Under the pieces are notes generated by a model. The model saw nothing but the letters and a program-made list of their open reading frames with translations, had not been told where the DNA came from and searched no databases. This document shows positions 14,246 through 22,858 of a stretch of 64,000 nucleotides of DNA, piece by piece. Within the stretch, counting starts at the first letter, position 1; each line of letters opens with the position of its first letter. A program made the translations under genes and the position numbers. Source of the DNA: RPQJ01 sp963823535 (GTDB lineage: Bacteria > Pseudomonadota > Gammaproteobacteria > Steroidobacterales > Steroidobacteraceae); the NCBI GenBank assembly GCA_963823535.1, contig CAWGLZ010000001.1, forward strand, positions 62,001-126,000, in the 5' to 3' direction.

Positions 14246-14785
14246 ATGTCAAGGCTGCAGCAGATTTACCGGGAAAAGATCGTCCCCGAGCTCATGACGA
14301 GCCTGGGCGTGACCAACCCGATGCAGGTCCCGAAGATCACGCGGGTCACGGTCAACATGGGCGTGGGCGAGGCGGTCGCCGACAAGAAGGCGATGGACGG
14401 TGCAGTCAGCGACATCACGGCGCTGACGGGCCAGAAGCCGATCGTCACGAAGTCGCGCAAGTCGATCGCGACCTTCAAGCTGCGGGCCGGCGTGCCCGTG
14501 GGCTGCAAGGTCACGCTGCGCGGGGAGCGGATGTACGAGTTCCTCGACCGGCTGATCAACGTGGCGATGCCGCGCATCCGCGACTTCCGCGGCGTTTCGA
14601 CGCGCTCGTTCGATGGCCGCGGCAACTACAGCTTCGGCGTCAAGGAACAGATCATCTTCCCCGAGATCGCCTACGACAAGATCGACGCGATCCGGGGCAT
14701 GGACATCACGATTACCACCACGGCACGGGACGACCGGGAAGGGCGGGCGCTGCTCGAATCCTTCAACTTCCCGTTCCGCAAGTAA
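14246..14785 (+). CDS. rplE: 50S ribosomal protein L5
   Basis: 179-residue 5S rRNA-binding protein. ATG 14246 (MSRLQQIYREKIVPEL) follows GGAG and gives the exact E. coli length. An in-frame GTG-type extension from 14216 overlaps rplX and is rejected. The conserved VTVNMGVGEA, KPIVTKSRKSIATFKLR and FPEIAYDKID blocks are present. Confidence 0.97.
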   Translation: MSRLQQIYREKIVPELMTSLGVTNPMQVPKITRVTVNMGVGEAVADKKAMDGAVSDITALTGQKPIVTKSRKSIATFKLRAGVPVGCKVTLRGERMYEFLDRLINVAMPRIRDFRGVSTRSFDGRGNYSFGVKEQIIFPEIAYDKIDAIRGMDITITTTARDDREGRALLESFNFPFRK

Positions 14786-14795
14786 GGACTGGCAA

Positions 14796-15101
14796 ATGGC
14801 GAAGACCAGCATGATTGAGCGCGAGAAGCGCCGCGAAAAGCTCGTGAAGCAGCACGCCGCCAAGCGTGCGCAGCTCAAGGAGACCATCCGCAGTCCGAAG
14901 TCCACGGACGCGGAGCGTGAGGAGGCGTTGCGCAAGCTGCAGTCGATGCCGCGCGACTCCTCGGCATCGCGCATCCGCAATCGCTGCGCCATCACGGGCC
15001 GTTCCCGTGGCGTGTATCGGAAGTTCGGCCTCGGCCGCATCAAGCTGCGCGAGGCCACCATGCGCGGCGACGTCCCGGGCCTGCGCAAGGCCAGCTGGTA
15101 A
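14796..15101 (+). CDS. rpsN: 30S ribosomal protein S14 (zinc-free form)
   Basis: 101-residue S14. The C-terminal segment RNRCAITGRSRGVYRKFGLGR has only a single Cys in place of the paired CxxC motifs of the short zinc-binding form, so this is the long C-minus type usual in gammaproteobacteria. Start ATG 14796 lies 10 bases after rplE. Confidence 0.96.
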   Translation: MAKTSMIEREKRREKLVKQHAAKRAQLKETIRSPKSTDAEREEALRKLQSMPRDSSASRIRNRCAITGRSRGVYRKFGLGRIKLREATMRGDVPGLRKASW

Positions 15102-15122
15102 GGCCGCGTAACGGAGCAAGAC

Positions 15123-15518
15123 ATGAGCATGACGGATCCCATCGCGGACTTCCTCACCCGCATCCGCAACGGCCAGCGCTCGGGCAAGCCCGAGGTCGGC
15201 ATGCCGTCTTCGCGGATCAAGCTGGCGCTCGCGAAGGTGCTGAAGGACGAGGGCTACATCGACGACTATTCGGTCGCCGACAACGGCGCGAAGTCGACGC
15301 TGACGGTGCACCTCAAGTATTACCAGGGCCGGCCGGTCATCGACCGCCTCGAGCGCGTGAGCCGTCCCGGGCTGCGCGTCTACAAGGCGAAGGGCGAGCT
15401 GCCACGGATCCTGGGCGGCATGGGTGTCGCGATCATCTCGACCTCCCGAGGCGTGATGACGGACCGCGAGGCACGGGCCGCCGGCCACGGCGGCGAAGTC
15501 CTCTGCATCGTGTCCTGA
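15123..15518 (+). CDS. rpsH: 30S ribosomal protein S8
   Basis: 131-residue S8, start MSMTDPIADFLTRIRNGQ. In E. coli S8 binds 16S helix 21 and also represses the spc operon at the L5 site; the same role is plausible here but no operator was identified. The C-terminal GVAIISTSRGVMTDREAR block is intact. Confidence 0.97.
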   Translation: MSMTDPIADFLTRIRNGQRSGKPEVGMPSSRIKLALAKVLKDEGYIDDYSVADNGAKSTLTVHLKYYQGRPVIDRLERVSRPGLRVYKAKGELPRILGGMGVAIISTSRGVMTDREARAAGHGGEVLCIVS

Positions 15519-15546
15519 GGCACGGCGCCAGACGCAGGGTAGAAAC

Positions 15547-16080
15547 ATGTCACGAGTCGCAAAGAATCCGGTCCCGCTGCCCAAGGGCGTGACCGCCACC
15601 ACCGACGGTACGACGGTCACCGTCAAGGGCGCCAAGGGCGCGCTGTCGCTGCCGCTGCGTCCCGGGCTGTCGCTGGTCCAGGAAGGCCAGGACCTGCGGG
15701 TCGAGCTCGCCGAGCGCTCGAAGGAGTCGCTCATGCACGCGGGGTCGCTGCGTGCGCACCTCGCCAACTTCGTGCACGGCGTATCGCAGGGCTACGAGAA
15801 GAAGCTCGAGCTGGTGGGTGTCGGTTACCGCGCCCAGGTGCAGGGCCGCAACCTCAACCTCACGCTCGGGTTCTCGCATCCGGTCGTCTACGAGACCCCC
15901 GAGGGCGTGACGATCGAGACACCGTCCCAGACCGAGATCCTGGTCAAGGGGGCGGACAAGCAGCAGGTGGGCCAGGTGGCCGCGGAGATCCGCGCCTATC
16001 GTGCCCCGGAGCCCTACAAGGGCAAGGGCGTTCGTTATTCCGGTGAGCGCATCGAGCTCAAGGAAACGAAGAAGAAGTAA
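15547..16080 (+). CDS. rplF: 50S ribosomal protein L6
   Basis: 177-residue L6, two repeated domains near the factor-binding site. Starts MSRVAKNPVPLPKGV; the C-terminal signature EPYKGKGVRYSGERIELKETKKK-type end is present. Length equals E. coli L6. It lies 9 bases before rplR. Confidence 0.97.
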   Translation: MSRVAKNPVPLPKGVTATTDGTTVTVKGAKGALSLPLRPGLSLVQEGQDLRVELAERSKESLMHAGSLRAHLANFVHGVSQGYEKKLELVGVGYRAQVQGRNLNLTLGFSHPVVYETPEGVTIETPSQTEILVKGADKQQVGQVAAEIRAYRAPEPYKGKGVRYSGERIELKETKKK

Positions 16081-16089
16081 GGGTGCCGC

Positions 16090-16440
16090 ATGGAAAAGAA
16101 GGTCAGTCGCTTGAAGCGCGCCCGCCGCGGCCGCGCGAAGATCCAGGAGCTGAAGGTGATGCGTCTCAGCATCCACCGGACGCCCCGGCACATCTACGCA
16201 CAGGTGTTCGACGCCACTTCGCGTGTCGTGGCCGCCGCCTCGACCGTGCAGAAGGACGTCGCCGAGGGCCTCAAGGGCACGGGCAACGTCGAGGCTGCCA
16301 AGGCGGTGGGCAAGGCGATCGCGGAGCGTGCCAAGGCGCAGGGCGTCACGCGCGTGGCGTTCGACCGCTCGGGCTTTCAGTACCACGGGCGCGTCAAGGC
16401 GCTGGCCGACGCGGCTCGCGAGCACGGGCTCGAGTTCTGA
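16090..16440 (+). CDS. rplR: 50S ribosomal protein L18
   Basis: 116-residue 5S rRNA-binding protein (E. coli 117). The conserved LSIHRTPRHIYAQVFD and C-terminal FDRSGFQYHGRVKALADAARE-type motif are clear. No atypical feature. Confidence 0.96.
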   Translation: MEKKVSRLKRARRGRAKIQELKVMRLSIHRTPRHIYAQVFDATSRVVAAASTVQKDVAEGLKGTGNVEAAKAVGKAIAERAKAQGVTRVAFDRSGFQYHGRVKALADAAREHGLEF

Positions 16441-16472
16441 GCGCGGCATCGCAGCGAATCTGAGGAGCAGCA

Positions 16473-16979
16473 ATGGCGAGAGTTGAAAGAGCCCCGGCCG
16501 GCGACGAGTTCATCGAGAAGCTCGTGGCGGTCAATCGCGTGGCGAAGGTCGTCAAGGGCGGCCGCCAGTTCGGCTTCACCGCGCTCACCGTGGTGGGCGA
16601 CGGCAACGGCCGCGTCGGATTCGGGTACGGCAAGGCCCGCGAGGTGCCGGTGGCGATCCAGAAGGCGATGCAGCAGGCGCGCAAGAACCTGATCAACGTC
16701 AGCCTGCGCAACACCACGCTGCACTACGCCGTGACTGCCAAGCACGGCACGTCCAAGGTCTACATGCAGCCTGCCGCGGATGGCACGGGCATCATCGCGG
16801 GTGGCAGCATGCGTGCCGTCTTCGAGTGTGCGGGCGTGCGCAACGTGCTGGCCAAGAGCTACGGCTCGCGCAACCCGATCAACGTGGTCCGCGCGACCAT
16901 CAACGCGCTGACGCTCATTCCGGCGCCCGAGCAGATCGCTGCCAAGCGGGGCAAGACCATCGCCGAGATCACGGGTTGA
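16473..16979 (+). CDS. rpsE: 30S ribosomal protein S5
   Basis: 168-residue S5, part of the mRNA entry channel and accuracy centre. The double-stranded RNA-binding-like region VVKGGRQFGFTALTVVGDG and the GSMRAVFECAGVRNVLAKSYGS block are intact. GAGGAG lies before ATG. Five bases separate it from rpmD. Confidence 0.97.
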   Translation: MARVERAPAGDEFIEKLVAVNRVAKVVKGGRQFGFTALTVVGDGNGRVGFGYGKAREVPVAIQKAMQQARKNLINVSLRNTTLHYAVTAKHGTSKVYMQPAADGTGIIAGGSMRAVFECAGVRNVLAKSYGSRNPINVVRATINALTLIPAPEQIAAKRGKTIAEITG

Positions 16980-16984
16980 CGAAC

Positions 16985-17206
16985 ATGAGCAGCCAGAACA
17001 GCGGCCAGAACAGCGGCCAGAACAGCGGCAAGGGCGTCCGGGTCACGCTGGTGAAGAGCGTGCATGGGCAGTTGCACCGGCATCGCGCCACGGCGAGCGG
17101 CCTCGGGCTGCGGCGGATGAACCAGTCCGTCGTCGTGGCCGACACGCCGGAGAACCGCGGGATGATCAACGCATCGCGTCACCTGTTCCGCGTGGAAGAG
17201 GTCTGA
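16985..17206 (+). CDS. rpmD: 50S ribosomal protein L30 with repeat-encoded N-terminal extension
   Basis: 73-residue L30. The core (VRVTLVKSVHGQ to LFRVEEV) matches the 59-residue family, including GLGLRRMNQSV and the NRGMINASRHL end. The first 15 or so residues are extra and consist of Ser/Gln/Asn/Gly units encoded by a 12-base tandem repeat. ATG 16985 is the only Met start, so the extension is part of the frame unless translation starts at the GTG codon 17038, which has no visible ribosome-binding site. The extension is polar and probably disordered. Confidence 0.9.
   Translation: MSSQNSGQNSGQNSGKGVRVTLVKSVHGQLHRHRATASGLGLRRMNQSVVVADTPENRGMINASRHLFRVEEV
16994..17029 (+). repeat. Three perfect 12-base tandem repeats inside rpmD
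   Basis: Unit CAGAACAGCGGC occurs at 16994-17005, 17006-17017 and 17018-17029 without mismatch. The unit length is a multiple of three, so copy-number change would lengthen or shorten L30 by four residues without shifting the frame. Confidence 0.95.
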
Positions 17207-17213
17207 GGTCACC

Positions 17214-17651
17214 ATGAAGCTGAACAGCATTTCGCCGGCGCCGGGCGCCAGGAAAACGCGGCTCCGCGTCGGACGGGGAGCCTCCGCCGGGCAGGGCAAG
17301 ACCTGCGGTCGCGGCGTCAAGGGCCAGCGTGCCCGCAAGGGCGGGTACCACAAGGTGGGCTTCGAGGGCGGCCAGATGCCGCTGCAGCGCCGGCTGCCGA
17401 AGTTCGGCTTCCGCTCGATGAGCGCGCCGCGCGTGGCCGAGGTCCGTCTGAACGAACTCGCAGCCGTCGAGGGCGGTGCCATCGACCTCGAGTCGCTCAA
17501 GAAGGCGGGCGTCGTCCCGCAGAACGCGCTCAAGGCCAAGATCGTGCTCTCGGGCGAGATCAAGACCGCCGTCACGGTCACGGGCGTCGGCGTCACCAAG
17601 GGCGCTCGCGCGGCGATCGAAGCCGCCGGCGGAAAGGTCGAGGCGGCCTGA
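17214..17651 (+). CDS. rplO: 50S ribosomal protein L15
   Basis: 145-residue late-assembly protein. The glycine/arginine-rich N-terminus (RVGRGASAGQGKTCGRGVKGQ) and the FEGGQMPLQRRLPKFGF motif are typical. Contains the C-terminal ARAAIEAAGGKVE end. It precedes secY by 22 bases. Confidence 0.97.
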   Translation: MKLNSISPAPGARKTRLRVGRGASAGQGKTCGRGVKGQRARKGGYHKVGFEGGQMPLQRRLPKFGFRSMSAPRVAEVRLNELAAVEGGAIDLESLKKAGVVPQNALKAKIVLSGEIKTAVTVTGVGVTKGARAAIEAAGGKVEAA

Positions 17652-17673
17652 CCGGCCGTCACGAGGACCCAGC

Positions 17674-19017
17674 GTGGCAAAGCCGCTCTCATCGAGCCCG
17701 GTCGCCGCCTTCGGCGAGGCGAGCAGACTCACCGAACTCAGGAAGCGTTTCTTCTTCCTGATCGGCGGGTTGATCGTCTACCGGATCGGCACCTTCATTC
17801 CGGTGCCGGGCATCAACCCGGTCGCGCTCGCGCGCTTCTTCCAGGAGCAGCAGGGCACGATCCTGAGCATGTTCAACATGTTCTCGGGCGGTGCGCTGGA
17901 GCGCCTGTCGATCCTCGCGCTCGGCGTCATGCCGTACATCTCCGCCTCGATCATCGTGCAGATGATGGCGGTCGTCGTGCCGCAGCTGCAGTCGCTGCGC
18001 AAGGAAGGCGAGTCCGGCCGGCGCAAGCTCACGCAGTACACGCGCTATGGAACGGTCGGGCTGGCGGCCTTCCAGGGCGCCGGCGCGGCCGTGGCCTTCC
18101 AGAACCAGGGCGTGGTGATCGCGCCTGGCCCGCAGTTCGTGTTCCTGGCGACCATGACGCTGGTCGCCGGCACCATGTTCCTGATGTGGCTCGGCGAGCA
18201 GATCACCGAGCGCGGCCTCGGCAACGGCATCTCGATGATCATCCTCGCGGGCATCGTGGCGGGCCTCCCGGCCGCGATCGGCGGCACGCTCGAACTCGTC
18301 CGCAACGGCGAGATCAACCCGGCGCTCGCGCTGATCCTGGTGCTGATGGTGGCGGGCGTCACCGCCTTCGTCGTGTTCGTCGAGCGCGCCCAGCGGCGCA
18401 TCCCGGTGAACTACGCCAAACGCCAGCAGGGGCGGCGGGTCTTCGCCGGCACGTCCACGCACCTGCCGTTCAAGCTCAACATGTCGGGCGTGATCCCGCC
18501 GATCTTCGCCTCGAGCCTGCTGCTGTTCCCGGCGACCATCGCCAGCTGGTTCGGCACGTCGGAGAATTTCGGCTGGTTGCAGAACGTGGCCGCGAGCCTC
18601 GGGATCGGCCAGCCCGTGCACATGATCCTGTACTCGGCGCTGATCATCTTCTTCTGCTTCTTCTACACGGCGCTGGTGTTCAACTCGCGCGAGACCGCCG
18701 AGAACCTCAAGAAGTCCGGCGCGTTCATCCCGGGCATCCGGCCGGGGCAGCAGACGGCGGAGTACATCGACAAGGTGCTGACGCGGCTGACCGTCTGGGG
18801 CGCGCTGTACGTGGCACTGGTGTGCCTCATTCCCGAGATCCTGATTTCCCAGTTCCGGGTGCCGTTCTACTTCGGCGGCACCTCGCTCCTGATCATCGTG
18901 GTGGTGATCATGGACTTCATGGCCCAGCTGCAGGCGCACCTGATGTCGCACCAGTACGAGGGGCTCATGAAGAAGGCCAACCTGCGCGGCTACGGCCGCT
19001 CCGGGCAGCTGCGCTGA
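17674..19017 (+). CDS. secY: Preprotein translocase channel subunit SecY
   Basis: Central pore of the SecYEG inner-membrane translocon. I use GTG 17674 (VAKPLSSSPVAAFGEASRLTELRKR), giving 447 residues with ACGAGGA upstream; the next in-frame Met lies inside the second membrane segment. Ten hydrophobic segments are apparent. Family signatures: GTFIPVPGINP in the plug/TM1 region, FNMFSGGALERLSILALGVMPYISASIIVQ, and RPGQQTAEYIDKVLTRLT before the C-terminal helices. Placement between rplO and rpmJ is the standard spc order. Confidence 0.97.
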   Translation: MAKPLSSSPVAAFGEASRLTELRKRFFFLIGGLIVYRIGTFIPVPGINPVALARFFQEQQGTILSMFNMFSGGALERLSILALGVMPYISASIIVQMMAVVVPQLQSLRKEGESGRRKLTQYTRYGTVGLAAFQGAGAAVAFQNQGVVIAPGPQFVFLATMTLVAGTMFLMWLGEQITERGLGNGISMIILAGIVAGLPAAIGGTLELVRNGEINPALALILVLMVAGVTAFVVFVERAQRRIPVNYAKRQQGRRVFAGTSTHLPFKLNMSGVIPPIFASSLLLFPATIASWFGTSENFGWLQNVAASLGIGQPVHMILYSALIIFFCFFYTALVFNSRETAENLKKSGAFIPGIRPGQQTAEYIDKVLTRLTVWGALYVALVCLIPEILISQFRVPFYFGGTSLLIIVVVIMDFMAQLQAHLMSHQYEGLMKKANLRGYGRSGQLR

Positions 19018-19051
19018 GCGCGCCGGCTGCCAAGTTTCGAGAGAGTGACCC

Positions 19052-19165
19052 ATGAAAGTTCGACCCTCGGTGAAGCGGATCTGCAAGAACTGCAAGGTGG
19101 TGCGCCGTCGCGGCGTGGTCTACGTGATCTGTACCGACAAGCGCCACAAACAGCGCCAGGGCTGA
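19052..19165 (+). CDS. rpmJ: 50S ribosomal protein L36 (zinc-binding form)
   Basis: 37-residue protein, too short for most gene callers. MKVRPSVKRICKNCKVV continues to ICTDKRHKQRQG, stop TGA at 19163-19165. The zinc ligands Cys11, Cys14, Cys27 and His32 are all present, so this is the C-plus paralogue. It closes the spc block, 34 bases after secY. Confidence 0.95.
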   Translation: MKVRPSVKRICKNCKVVRRRGVVYVICTDKRHKQRQG

Positions 19166-19179
19166 TTTCAGCCCCAGCA

Positions 19180-19208
19180 TTGAGTGACAGGCGTATTTAA
19201 GTTATTAT
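19180..19208 (+). promoter_or_regulatory. Candidate promoter of the alpha (rpsM) block
   Basis: TTGAGT (19180-19185), 17-base spacer, TATTAT (19203-19208), in the only AT-rich patch of the rpmJ-rpsM gap. It would give a leader of about 27 nt before rpsM. It suggests that the alpha genes have their own promoter in addition to read-through. Confidence 0.55.
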
Positions 19209-19241
19209 TTCGGGCTTTTCGCGCCCCGGAGTGAGCCTCAC

Positions 19242-19622
19242 ATGGCCCGTATCGCCGGCATCAATATTCCGATGAACAAGCACGTCTGGGTGGGCCTCCT
19301 GTCCATCTACGGCGTGGGTCGAACGCAGGCCCTCAAGGCCTGCGAGTCAGCGGGCGTCAAGTCCGACACCAAGGTCAAGGACCTGACCGAGCCCGAGGTC
19401 GCGGCGCTGCGCGCGCAGATCGCGCGGCTCGCGGTCGAGGGCGACCTGCGACGAGAAGTGTCGATGAACATCAAGCGGTTGATGGATCTCGGCTGCTACC
19501 GGGGCATCCGTCACCGCAAGGGCCTGCCGATGCGGGGCCAGCGTACGCGCACCAACGCGCGCACGCGCAAGGGACCGCGCAAGGCGGCGGTCAAGCTCAA
19601 TGCACCTCCGGGCAAGGCCTGA
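19242..19622 (+). CDS. rpsM: 30S ribosomal protein S13
   Basis: 126-residue head protein contacting P-site tRNA and bridging to L5. Starts MARIAGINIPMNKHVWVGL; contains the GCYRGIRHRKGLPMRGQRT segment and the basic tail. Slightly longer than E. coli (118) at the C-terminus. Confidence 0.97.
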   Translation: MARIAGINIPMNKHVWVGLLSIYGVGRTQALKACESAGVKSDTKVKDLTEPEVAALRAQIARLAVEGDLRREVSMNIKRLMDLGCYRGIRHRKGLPMRGQRTRTNARTRKGPRKAAVKLNAPPGKA

Positions 19623-19654
19623 GCGGCCGCCCACTGACAGGGACCTGACCTCAC

Positions 19655-20062
19655 ATGGCTGACGACAAGAAGCAGTCTTCCTCCGCCGGCAAGGCGCGCA
19701 AGAAGGCGAAGCGCATGGTGACCGACGCCATCGCTCACGTGCACGCATCGTTCAACAACACGGTCATCACGATCACCGACCGGCAGGGCAATACGCTGTC
19801 GTGGGCGACGTCGGGCGGCTGCGGATTCCGCGGGTCCCGCAAGAGCACGCCGTTCGCCGCGCAGGTCGCGGCCGAGAAGGCCGGCGTGGCCGCGCAGGAG
19901 TACGGCGTGAAGAACGTCGAGGTGAGGGTGCGCGGTCCGGGCCCGGGTCGCGAGTCGGCCGTGCGGGCTCTGAACGCCGCCGGCCTCAAGGTAACCAGCA
20001 TCGAGGACGTGACGCCGATCCCGCACAACGGGTGCCGTCCGCCCAAGAAGCGGCGCGTCTGA
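19655..20062 (+). CDS. rpsK: 30S ribosomal protein S11
   Basis: 135-residue platform protein. The conserved GVAHIHASFNNT-type block appears as AIAHVHASFNNTVITITDRQGN, and the C-terminus IPHNGCRPPKKRRV matches the family exactly. The N-terminal KKQSSSAGKARKKAKR segment is a basic leader. Confidence 0.97.
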   Translation: MADDKKQSSSAGKARKKAKRMVTDAIAHVHASFNNTVITITDRQGNTLSWATSGGCGFRGSRKSTPFAAQVAAEKAGVAAQEYGVKNVEVRVRGPGPGRESAVRALNAAGLKVTSIEDVTPIPHNGCRPPKKRRV

Positions 20063-20081
20063 GCGCGCGAGGAAGATCGTC

Positions 20082-20705
<624 letters not shown>

Positions 20706-20723
20706 TCACGCAAGGTGACTTTC

Positions 20724-21728
20724 ATGCAGTCAGCCGTTGCCGAGTTCCTCCGCCCCCGCGTCGTCAAGGTGACGCCGACGGCGCCCCGCCACGCCCGCGT
20801 GGTCATCGAGCCGTTCGAGCGAGGCTTCGGCCACACGCTCGGCAACGCGCTTCGCCGCGTGCTGCTGTCCTCGATGCCGGGCAGCGCGATCACCGAGGCC
20901 GAGATCGAGGGCGTGCTCCACGAGTACACCAGCATCGAGGGCGTGCAGGAGGACGTGGTCGACATCCTGCTCAACCTCAAGCAGGTCGCCATCCGCCTCA
21001 ACGCGCGCGAGGAGTCGGAACTGCGCCTGTCCAAGAAGGGCCCGGGCCCGGTGCGCGCGGGCGACATCCAGAGCGACCATGACGTCGAGATCCTGAACCC
21101 GGACCTCGTCATCGCCAACCTGACGAAGGCGGGCGAACTGGTGATGACGCTCAAGGTCGAGCGTGGCCGCGGCTATCGGCCGGCCGGCCAGCGCCTGGCG
21201 TTCGAGGAAGCGACCCGGCCGATCGGGCGACTGCTGCTCGACGCGTCGTTCAGCCCGATCCGGAAGGTCACCTACAACGTCGAGGCCGCGCGCGTCGAGC
21301 AGCGCACCGACCTCGACAAGCTGATCATCGACATCGAGACCAACGGGACGATCGATCCGGAGGAGGCGATCCGCCGGGCAGGCTCGATCCTGAAGGACCA
21401 GCTGTCGGTGTTCGTCGACCTGCAGGGCCAGGACGAGGACAAGTCCAAGCCGAGCGAGCATCACTTCGATCCGCTGCTGCTCCGTCCGGTCGACGAGCTC
21501 GAGCTCACCGTCCGCAGCGCCAACTGCCTGAAGGCCGAGAACATCCACTACATCGGCGATCTCGTGCAGAAGACCGAAGTCGAGCTGCTGCGCACGCCGA
21601 ACCTCGGCAAGAAGTCGCTCACCGAGATCAAGGAAGTGCTCGAGAGCCACGGGCTCACGCTCGGCATGCGGCTCGACAACTGGCCGCCGTCGGGCCTGAA
21701 GCGCGAAGAGGAACGGGACGTCATCTGA
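20724..21728 (+). CDS. rpoA: RNA polymerase subunit alpha
   Basis: Assembly platform of RNA polymerase, 334 residues from ATG 20724 (MQSAVAEFLRPRVVKV). The AAGGTGA at 20712-20718 is its ribosome-binding site. The GTG inside that element would add three residues and is rejected. The N-terminal dimerisation domain (GFGHTLGNALRRVLLSSMPG) and the C-terminal domain that contacts UP elements and activators (NCLKAENIHYIGDLVQ, NLGKKSLTEIKEVL) are complete. The CRP-type regulator at 62478 would contact this domain in known systems. Confidence 0.98.
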   Translation: MQSAVAEFLRPRVVKVTPTAPRHARVVIEPFERGFGHTLGNALRRVLLSSMPGSAITEAEIEGVLHEYTSIEGVQEDVVDILLNLKQVAIRLNAREESELRLSKKGPGPVRAGDIQSDHDVEILNPDLVIANLTKAGELVMTLKVERGRGYRPAGQRLAFEEATRPIGRLLLDASFSPIRKVTYNVEAARVEQRTDLDKLIIDIETNGTIDPEEAIRRAGSILKDQLSVFVDLQGQDEDKSKPSEHHFDPLLLRPVDELELTVRSANCLKAENIHYIGDLVQKTEVELLRTPNLGKKSLTEIKEVLESHGLTLGMRLDNWPPSGLKREEERDVI

Positions 21729-21792
21729 CGGACCACCCGGGAACAACTGACCTGCGGCCGTCGAAAGGGCGCCGCGGCTCGAGGCAAGAGAG

Positions 21793-22317
21793 ATGAGACA
21801 CGGACTGACCGGGCGGCAGCTCAGCCGCAATTCCACGCATCGCTGGGCGATGCTGCGCAACATGGCGGCGTCGCTGCTGCGCCACGAGGCGATCCGCACG
21901 ACGGTGCCGAAGGCGAAGGAACTGCGCCGCTACGTCGAGCCGCTGATCACGCTCGGCAAGACCGACAGCATGGCGAACCGTCGCCGGGCGTTCGCGCGCC
22001 TGCGCGATGCCGAGGTCGTTGAGAAGCTCTTCGGCGACATCGGGCCGCGCTTCAAGACCCGCCCGGGCGGCTACACGCGGATCCTGCACATGGCCAATCG
22101 AGCCGGGGACAATGCCGACATGGCGCTGATGGCGCTGGTCGAGCAGGCCGCGGCGGCCGCGGCCGCGGCGGACGAGGGCGAGAAGAAGCCAAAGGCGCGT
22201 CGCAGGAAGGCGGCTGAGCCGGCCGCCGCAGCAGCGGGTGAGGCGTCGCAAGCGGGGGCCGAGGCGCCGGCGAAGAAGCCGCGCGCACCGCGCAAGAAGA
22301 AGACCGCTGCCGCCTGA
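21793..22317 (+). CDS. rplQ: 50S ribosomal protein L17 with long C-terminal tail
   Basis: 174 residues, against about 127 in E. coli. Residues 1-118 are a normal L17 (MRHGLTGRQLSRNSTHRWAM to DMALMALVEQ). Residues 119-174 form a low-complexity tail rich in Ala with Lys/Arg/Pro clusters (KKPKARRRKA, KKPRAPRKKK). The tail is basic and resembles histone H1-like or nucleic-acid-binding tails. The gene is the last of the ribosomal cluster and is followed by a strong terminator. Confidence 0.95.
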   Translation: MRHGLTGRQLSRNSTHRWAMLRNMAASLLRHEAIRTTVPKAKELRRYVEPLITLGKTDSMANRRRAFARLRDAEVVEKLFGDIGPRFKTRPGGYTRILHMANRAGDNADMALMALVEQAAAAAAAADEGEKKPKARRRKAAEPAAAAAGEASQAGAEAPAKKPRAPRKKKTAAA

Positions 22318-22340
22318 TCGCGCGCGGTCGCGAGACGAAG

Positions 22341-22370
22341 GAAGCCGGGCCCTGCCCGGCTTCTTTTTTT
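22341..22370 (+). terminator. Rho-independent terminator after rplQ
   Basis: Perfect 10-bp stem, GAAGCCGGGC and GCCCGGCTTC (22341-22350 and 22354-22363), with a 3-base loop, followed immediately by seven T residues. It ends the roughly 22 kb ribosomal protein cluster. Confidence 0.95.
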
Positions 22371-22449
22371 CAGGTCGATGCAATAAGGTTCGCGCCGGGC
22401 GGAATTATCCGCTCGTGGGTAACGGCGGCAGATCGCCGGGAGGCAGCAG

Positions 22450-22845
22450 ATGAGCCTGATCACTGAGTTCAAGGAATTCGCGATGAAGGGGAACGTCGTC
22501 GACATGGCGGTCGGCGTCGTCATCGGCACGGCCTTCGGCAAGATCGTCTCGTCGCTGGTCGGCGACGTCGTGATGCCGCTGCTCGGCCGGATCATCGGCG
22601 GCGTGAACTTCACGGATCTCGCGTTCGACCTCGGGTCCGGGCCCAACGGGGAAGCGATCCTGCTCAAGTACGGGTCCTTCCTGCAGTCCGTCTTCGATTT
22701 CCTGATCATCGCCGCCGCGATCTTCATGGCCATCAAGGCCATCAACCGGCTCAAGACCCCGCCCCCGGCGGCGGCGCCCGCGGCGCCTCCGGCCGACGTC
22801 GCGCTGCTCACCGAGATCCGCGACCTGCTGAAGAAGCAGGGCTGA
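22450..22845 (+). CDS. mscL: Large-conductance mechanosensitive channel MscL
   Basis: 131-residue inner-membrane osmotic safety valve. The N-terminal helix and TM1 (FKEFAMKGNVVDMAVGVVIGTAFGKIVSSLV) and TM2 (QSVFDFLIIAAAIFMAIKAIN) are clear. The cytoplasmic helix LLTEIRDLLKKQG ends the protein after a Pro/Ala linker. GGAGG precedes ATG. Stands alone, convergent with pepQ 13 bases away. Confidence 0.96.
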   Translation: MSLITEFKEFAMKGNVVDMAVGVVIGTAFGKIVSSLVGDVVMPLLGRIIGGVNFTDLAFDLGSGPNGEAILLKYGSFLQSVFDFLIIAAAIFMAIKAINRLKTPPPAAAPAAPPADVALLTEIRDLLKKQG

Positions 22846-22858
22846 GCGGTCGATCCCT

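Noticed and set aside
22161..22316. Ala/Lys-coding repeats at the end of rplQ as a repeat or mobile element
   Set aside because: The bases are in frame with L17 and show codon-level low complexity, not target-site duplications or conserved repeat units.
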